From Hartmannibacter diazotrophicus (GTDB lineage: Bacteria; Pseudomonadota; Alphaproteobacteria; Rhizobiales; Pleomorphomonadaceae): a stretch of DNA of 64,000 nt. A model generated the notes under the pieces. The model was not told the DNA's origin. It was given only the letters and a program-made list of their open reading frames with translations, and ran no database searches. How positions within the stretch are numbered: the stretch's first letter is position 1; each line of letters begins with the position of its first letter. The stretch covers positions 4,604,001 through 4,668,000 of the forward strand of contig NZ_LT960614.1 of assembly GCF_900231165.1 (NCBI RefSeq), in the 5' to 3' direction. Below, in pieces: positions 59,697 through 64,000 of this stretch. The position numbers and the translations under genes are program-made.

Positions 59697-60209
59697 ATGA
59701 CGACCGCGACTGCCGCATCGCCCCGCCCCGCGTCCTACAGCGCGCTTCAGATCGCACTCCACTGGATCATCGCCGCCCTCATTCTCTTCCAGCTTGTCTT
59801 CGGCGAAAGCATGGGCCGACTCGGCTGGTTGCTCCGCAACAACCAGACGCCGACGGCGACGGACTATCTGATGGCCGATCTGCACATCTATGTCGGTGTC
59901 GCCGTGCTGGTGCTGGCGCTGTGGCGCCTGATGATCCGCGTCCGGCATGGCGCCCCGGCCGCCCCGGAAGGAGGCAACCCTCTTCTGGAGAAGGCGGCGA
60001 CGGCCATGCATCACCTGTTCTACGTGCTCCTGATCGGCATGCCGGTTACCGGCCTGATCGCGGAATACCTGTTTCACTCGATGGGCGAGATTCACGAGTT
60101 GGGCAAACCCGTCTTCATCATCTTCATCGTCGTCCACGCCGCCGCTGCCCTCTATCACCAGTATGTGCTCAAGGACGGCGTCCTGACGCGGATGCTCCGC
60201 CCGAACTGA
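59697..60209 (+). CDS. Cytochrome b561-family protein
   Basis: A 170-residue membrane protein with four helices. Haem-ligand histidines are seen in ALHWIIAALI, MADLHIYVGVAVL, AMHHLFYVLL and IVVHAAAALYHQ, the bacterial CybB-like pattern. It moves electrons between the quinone pool and periplasmic acceptors. It lies ahead of a YceI gene, a frequent pairing. GAAGG precedes the ATG. Confidence 0.9.
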   Translation: MTTATAASPRPASYSALQIALHWIIAALILFQLVFGESMGRLGWLLRNNQTPTATDYLMADLHIYVGVAVLVLALWRLMIRVRHGAPAAPEGGNPLLEKAATAMHHLFYVLLIGMPVTGLIAEYLFHSMGEIHELGKPVFIIFIVVHAAAALYHQYVLKDGVLTRMLRPN

Positions 60210-60237
60210 CAAGCCACAGGCAACCGTCACCGTTCTC

Positions 60238-60272
60238 AAGGGAGCCGGGTCCAGCACCTGGCTCCCTTTATT
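60238..60272 (+). terminator. Terminator after cytochrome b561 gene
   Basis: AAGGGAGCCGGGT, a five-base loop and ACCTGGCTCCCTT form a 13-bp stem with one mismatch or G-T pair, followed by TATT. Confidence 0.8.
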
Positions 60273-60487
60273 ATGCCGATATCGTTGAACGGTATGTTTG
60301 CGCCGCCCTGGATTGTCCAGACGCCGCTCTCCGCTAACATATAGACCTGAAGCCGCATCAATCCTTCGCCGCATATGGAGAAATTCCTGCGCGGCGCGGA
60401 ATTTGGTGCGTTGCCGCACGCGATTCCGGCTCCGGAGGCGCATTTTCAATTGTTCACGAATTTGTGATAATGAAACAGGAGTGATTG

Positions 60488-61066
60488 ATGAAGAAGGCCC
60501 TGCTGCTTGCCTCGGCCCTGATCCTCTCGTCCGCGAGCATGGTGTTCGCGGCGCCCGAGAAATACGAACTCGACTCAAGCCATTCCCAGGTGACGTTCAC
60601 CTACAATCACCTCGGCTTTTCCAATACCGTCGGCATGTTCTCCGGCTTCAAGGGCGAACTGATGCTCGACCAGGACGATCCGTCCAAGTCGACGGTCTCC
60701 GTCTCGATCGACACCGCCTCGCTGCTCACCGGCTGGGCCGAGCGCGACGCCCATTTCAAGACCGATGACTTCTTCGGCGCAGACAAGACGCCGACGATCA
60801 CCTTCGTCTCCAACAAGGTCGAGGTGACCGGCGAAAAGACAGCGCTCATCACTGGCGATCTGACCATGAACGGCATCACCAAGCCTGTCGTCCTCGATGC
60901 CGCCCTCAACCAGATGGGCGAGCACCCGATGGCCAAGAAGGCCTGGGCGGGCTTCGATGCCACGACGACGATCCTTCGTTCGGACTTCGACATGGGCATG
61001 TTCGCGCCCTACGTCTCCGACGAGGTCAAGCTCAAGATCTCGGTCGAGGCCGGCAAGGCCGGGTAA
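60488..61066 (+). CDS. YceI-family periplasmic protein
   Basis: A 192-residue exported lipocalin-like protein. The signal peptide ends near MVFAAPE. YceI features: YELDSSHSQVTFTYNHLGFS, the strand GMFSGFKGEL, the conserved ERDAHFKTDDFF and ITGDLTMNGITKPV. The family binds polyisoprenoid or similar lipids and is induced by osmotic or base stress. A TTG at 60485 precedes the ATG; GGAGTGATTG makes the ATG at 60488 the better choice. It is separated from the b561 gene by a terminator, so it probably has its own promoter. Confidence 0.93.
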   Translation: MKKALLLASALILSSASMVFAAPEKYELDSSHSQVTFTYNHLGFSNTVGMFSGFKGELMLDQDDPSKSTVSVSIDTASLLTGWAERDAHFKTDDFFGADKTPTITFVSNKVEVTGEKTALITGDLTMNGITKPVVLDAALNQMGEHPMAKKAWAGFDATTTILRSDFDMGMFAPYVSDEVKLKISVEAGKAG

Positions 61067-61100
61067 CCGACGGCCGGCCTTTCGCCGGTCTGTCAGAGAC

Positions 61101-61142
61101 AACGGGGCGTGAATCCGGAAGCGGATTTGCGCCCCGTTTTTT
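61101..61142 (+). terminator. Rho-independent terminator of the YceI gene
   Basis: AACGGGGCG, with an inner AATCCG/CGGATT stem, pairs with CGCCCCGTT and is followed by TTTT. Confidence 0.92.
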
Positions 61143-61344
61143 GTCGCCCCCTCCCCTCGAAAGGCTCTCCGGCCCGCCATCTCCCGAACGGGCATCGATC
61201 CGGCAGAGCCGACGCGGTCTCCAGACCTGAAGCAGAAATGCGCCTGTCGCCCGATTGAATGCGCATTTTCTTGCAAACGTTGACGTCACTGCCGGGCTGT
61301 GGCCGGCAATGGAGGCAAGGTCCGGAACGGGGAGGCAGAGCAGC

Positions 61345-62178
61345 ATGCCACGGAGCCCGACGTCATTGCAGGCGCTCCTGACGCTGGCACTCATCGCGTT
61401 TGTGCCGACCGGCCGCGGCCTCGCCTCGGAGATCCATTCGCTCTCCGAACTTGCTCCCCCGCAGGCCGTCGAGGCGCTTGAGCAAATTCCGGATCCGGGA
61501 CGCAGGCTCCTCGCTCTCAGAAGCTATCTGAGAACCGGGTCGGACCTCGCCGCCCGGTGGAGCTGGACCGAAGAGGAAATCGAGGCATTTCAGGGATCGG
61601 ACGATCAACGCGCGCTTCTGGCCGAGGTCGCCGCCATTGCCGACCACTTCGCCAGGGCCAATCCGGGCTTCGAGATCTATGCCAACACCAGGGTGCGCAG
61701 TCTCGACGTCCAGATCAGCAACTGGAACAGCAACGAATCCGTCGGTGCTGCGGCAGCAGAAATCCTGTCAGCGGCCAAGGAAGAGTTCGGCAGCGACGAT
61801 AAGTCTTTCGCTGACGTCGATCCGGATGACCTGCGCGCCTGGCTGGTCGGCTTCACCGGCAAGACATGGGCGAATATCGCCGCCCCGGGGCTCACCGCCC
61901 ACGGTCAGGGACATGCGATCGATTTTCAGGTGATGAAAGACGGGCACATCATCGCCGGGGCCGATTCCGGCGAGATCGAGCAAGTCTGGCGAGCCGAAAA
62001 GTGGGACGAGAAATTGAAGGCCAGCATCGATGCCGCCGGCCCGTCCTTCCATGGCCCGCTCGCCTCGCCCGACGAGCCCTGGCACTACGACTACGACCCG
62101 GCTCTCCCGGAGACTGAAATGACGACGGTGGCGAACGGCCCGATCCTTCCGAGACCGCGCCCGCCTCACCAGGAATGA
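61345..62178 (+). CDS. Exported M15-type D-alanyl-D-alanine carboxypeptidase-like protein
   Basis: A 277-residue exported protein. The signal peptide (LQALLTLALIAFVPTG) ends near GLASEI. The catalytic half shows the M15/VanY Zn pattern: TAHGQGHAIDFQVMKDG (H and D ligands) and SPDEPWHYDYD (Glu and the last His). These enzymes cut peptidoglycan stem peptides or D-Ala dipeptides. The N-terminal 100 residues are a separate helical region, and the C-terminus ends in a Pro-rich tail. GGGGAGG is placed for the ATG at 61345; the frame opens earlier at 61255. Confidence 0.82.
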   Translation: MPRSPTSLQALLTLALIAFVPTGRGLASEIHSLSELAPPQAVEALEQIPDPGRRLLALRSYLRTGSDLAARWSWTEEEIEAFQGSDDQRALLAEVAAIADHFARANPGFEIYANTRVRSLDVQISNWNSNESVGAAAAEILSAAKEEFGSDDKSFADVDPDDLRAWLVGFTGKTWANIAAPGLTAHGQGHAIDFQVMKDGHIIAGADSGEIEQVWRAEKWDEKLKASIDAAGPSFHGPLASPDEPWHYDYDPALPETEMTTVANGPILPRPRPPHQE

Positions 62179-62590
62179 CGGCCCAGAGCCCATGCATGCA
62201 AGCGGTCGTCCGGCCAGGAGCCCCTCGCAAGGGCAGACCATCTGATCTGGCAAGTGCCCTGCAGTCGAATAATCAGCACACACCTTCGTGTGACATTGGC
62301 ATCAATTTTGCCACCACTCCTTGCATCGCGGCAAAAGCTAACTCCAAACCAGGCGCAATATCTCAAAAAAGTGGGCAAGCCCTTGTTCCTGGTGCCCCTT
62401 ACTCCACCAGAGTCGCAAAAGAAAAATCTATGAGACTATCGATGCATAATATCTACAATTTTAATGCGGCGATTAAACGCAACAATATCAATATGAATCG
62501 GTGTTTAATTCCAAATTGAATCGTATAGATGAATAAATACAGTATTCTGTAAGAAATTTTCTCGTGCATTAAAGCTAAAAAAGGCTGCAT
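62179..62590. other. AT-rich junction region
   Basis: 412 bases without a gene. From about 62270 the composition changes from GC-rich to AT-rich. Near the end, TATAGATGAATAAATACAGTATTCTG could hold a promoter for the next gene. No integrase, tRNA or clear att repeat is seen. Confidence 0.6.
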
Positions 62591-64000
62591 ATGAGATTAA
62601 AAACTTACGATCTATTAGCCGTTACAGCGTTACTGACATTAACTGCCTACGTCGCCGTTAGATTCGTCAACTTCAATATTCCGCCATTCGAGGATGCAGC
62701 AATCCTCATGCGTTATGCAGGGCATCTTGCAGAAGGTTACGGTGTCGTCTGGAATATTGGCGAGCAACCCGTCGACGGCGCAACAGATTTTCTCTTCATG
62801 GTATTCGTATCAATACTAAAATACACAGGCACATCACTCGAACAATCAACACGAGTGATTTCTATATCCTCGCATTTTATAAGCATTCTTCTGATATACG
62901 CTGGCATGAGAAAAGTACAAAAATCAGGAATCATTCCGGCATTCATCAGCGCTACATACTTCGCAATAGGGCCAGGATTGTTCCTCGCTGCTGCTTATTT
63001 CGGAACGCCATTCTTCACACTCGGCGTTATATCCTCCTGGATTCTTGCTCAAAATCTACTTTTTACCAGCAACAGAACCATTGCTAACTATGCCTATTTT
63101 TCCATCTCCTGCCTAATAACAAGCCTCATTAGACCAGAAGGCGCGCTGATTTCCGCCTTTATGCTAATGGCCATCAGCATGCTCATTCCCCGGAAAAATA
63201 CCCTGCTGCTAACTGAAGTTTTTTCGATAGTATTCGTAACTTTAGGGGGTATATATTTTATATGGCATTGGAAATATTTTGGACATCCACTCCCAAACCC
63301 CTACTACAAAAAGGGCGGAGGGCAATTTTATTTGGATGGACTCAAGAATTCCGTGAAGGCTAGCCTATCTCTAGGGCTACCTTTCATTCCTATAGTTTTG
63401 CTGTCCATTCGCTCTCGCCAAACATTGCTGAAGGGCACCGCATTTGTCATTCCAATTTTGGGTTCCACTTGCATGTGGTCGCTACTTTCAAATGAGATGA
63501 ACTTCGGCGCACGTTTCCAATACCCAATACTTGCTCTATGGGTTTTGTCTTGGTTCCCCTTGATACGCGATATACCATCGGAGTTCGCAATTTTATGCGG
63601 GAGAAAATGCACATTTAGCATAATGCAAAAGACCGCAGCGTTATTATTTATTTCATTTATTATAGCTTCTTTCTTTAAGACACAATTTTATAACTCAAAA
63701 GGAATTACATATTACAAAGATGGACGATATGATATTGGAGTAATGCTTGAGAGGTACGCAGATCGCGGCTACACGATTGCCACGACGGAAGCGGGATTGC
63801 TGCCCCTGTATTCAAAATGGCGCGCTCTGGATACTTGGGGGCTAAATGATGAGTGGATTGCGCATAGCGGAAAGCTCACTCTGAGCTACCTCCATGAAAA
63901 GAGACCCGACATCATAGTCTGGCACTCTGATTTCTCTCCTTGCCACCCCCCTTCAACTAAATCTGACTCTGATCTGTGGTCAGACCAAGTGATGACATTG
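62591..64000 (+). CDS. GT-C-type membrane glycosyltransferase-like protein (partial, AT-rich)
   Basis: The frame is open from the ATG at 62591 to the window end (470 codons), so the C-terminus is missing. AAAGG lies six bases before the ATG. The product has about ten membrane helices. The first loop has FEDAAILMRYAGHLAEGYG and NIGEQPVDGATDFLF, like the Asp-containing first loop of GT-C enzymes that use polyprenyl-phosphate sugars (AftB-like group). The soluble end reads TTEAGLLPLYSKWRALDTWG and LNDEWIAH, also seen in those proteins. Codon use is AT-rich (ATA, TTA, AGA), unlike the rest of the window, a sign of horizontal transfer, perhaps a surface-polysaccharide island. Confidence 0.75.
   Translation, partial: MRLKTYDLLAVTALLTLTAYVAVRFVNFNIPPFEDAAILMRYAGHLAEGYGVVWNIGEQPVDGATDFLFMVFVSILKYTGTSLEQSTRVISISSHFISILLIYAGMRKVQKSGIIPAFISATYFAIGPGLFLAAAYFGTPFFTLGVISSWILAQNLLFTSNRTIANYAYFSISCLITSLIRPEGALISAFMLMAISMLIPRKNTLLLTEVFSIVFVTLGGIYFIWHWKYFGHPLPNPYYKKGGGQFYLDGLKNSVKASLSLGLPFIPIVLLSIRSRQTLLKGTAFVIPILGSTCMWSLLSNEMNFGARFQYPILALWVLSWFPLIRDIPSEFAILCGRKCTFSIMQKTAALLFISFIIASFFKTQFYNSKGITYYKDGRYDIGVMLERYADRGYTIATTEAGLLPLYSKWRALDTWGLNDEWIAHSGKLTLSYLHEKRPDIIVWHSDFSPCHPPSTKSDSDLWSDQVMTL

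Noticed and set aside
62179-62590. Attachment site or tRNA at the composition change
   Set aside because: No tRNA-like cloverleaf or direct repeat pair is visible within the window.

Overview
The window is a GC-rich chromosomal segment from an alphaproteobacterium, most likely of the Hyphomicrobiales (Rhizobiales). This rests on base composition, codon use, a FixJ-type response regulator, abundant TctABC and TRAP uptake systems, EttA and a Rieske oxygenase catabolic cluster. Gene density is high and no rRNA, tRNA, CRISPR array, intact insertion sequence or prophage was seen.

Layout. (1) 1-19.4 kb is a catabolic block: a permease fragment, a hydroxyacid-type dehydrogenase, a TPP enzyme and a TctCBA transporter behind a divergent LysR regulator; then a bicupin, an EutA-like reactivase and a His-tailed protein, a class II aldolase, a Rieske oxygenase with its flavin reductase and Rieske ferredoxin, an IclR regulator, a HupE-type metal permease and two more cupins. 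The substrate cannot be named. (2) 19.6-25.6 kb is a TRAP (DctPQM) transporter with a divergent histidine kinase/FixJ-type regulator pair. (3) 26-40 kb is the most unusual region, described below. (4) 40.8-47.2 kb holds a patatin-like protein and an amidohydrolase/nitrilase/ABC-importer operon, probably for a nitrogen-containing small molecule. (5) 47.8-53.5 kb is a copper periplasmic-detoxification cluster followed by a MerR-controlled glutaredoxin-MauE gene. (6) 53.5-62.2 kb is housekeeping: a beta-CASP nuclease, a KTSC protein, EttA, small exported proteins, a trans-aconitate methyltransferase-like protein, cytochrome b561, YceI and an M15 peptidase. (7) From about 62.25 kb the DNA turns AT-rich and holds the start of a GT-C-type membrane glycosyltransferase, which looks like recently acquired DNA.

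The 26-40 kb module. Four small repeat proteins that contain no Lys, Arg or Cys lie next to a complete PrtD/PrtE-type inner-membrane type I secretion pair. Downstream are a CRP-type regulator, an unknown protein, a pseudo-caspase with a coiled coil and peptidoglycan-binding domain, a membrane sensor with a CxxCH haem motif, a Ser/Thr kinase, a class III adenylate/guanylate cyclase and a further long acidic protein with a repeat-like tail. Six perfect TGTGA-N6-TCACA sites stand 56-108 bases upstream of start codons: before the first two repeat-gene promoters, the exporter ATPase, the adaptor, the unknown 120-aa gene and the last protein. The encoded regulator keeps both the cAMP-binding and the TGTGA-reading residues of CRP. 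I infer a self-contained circuit: redox or haem sensing, kinase, cyclase, cAMP, CRP-like activator, then export of repeat proteins. The kinase (two copies) and cyclase (one copy) also share a C-terminal module. Each component family is known; the combination and the repeat-protein family are not ones I recognise.
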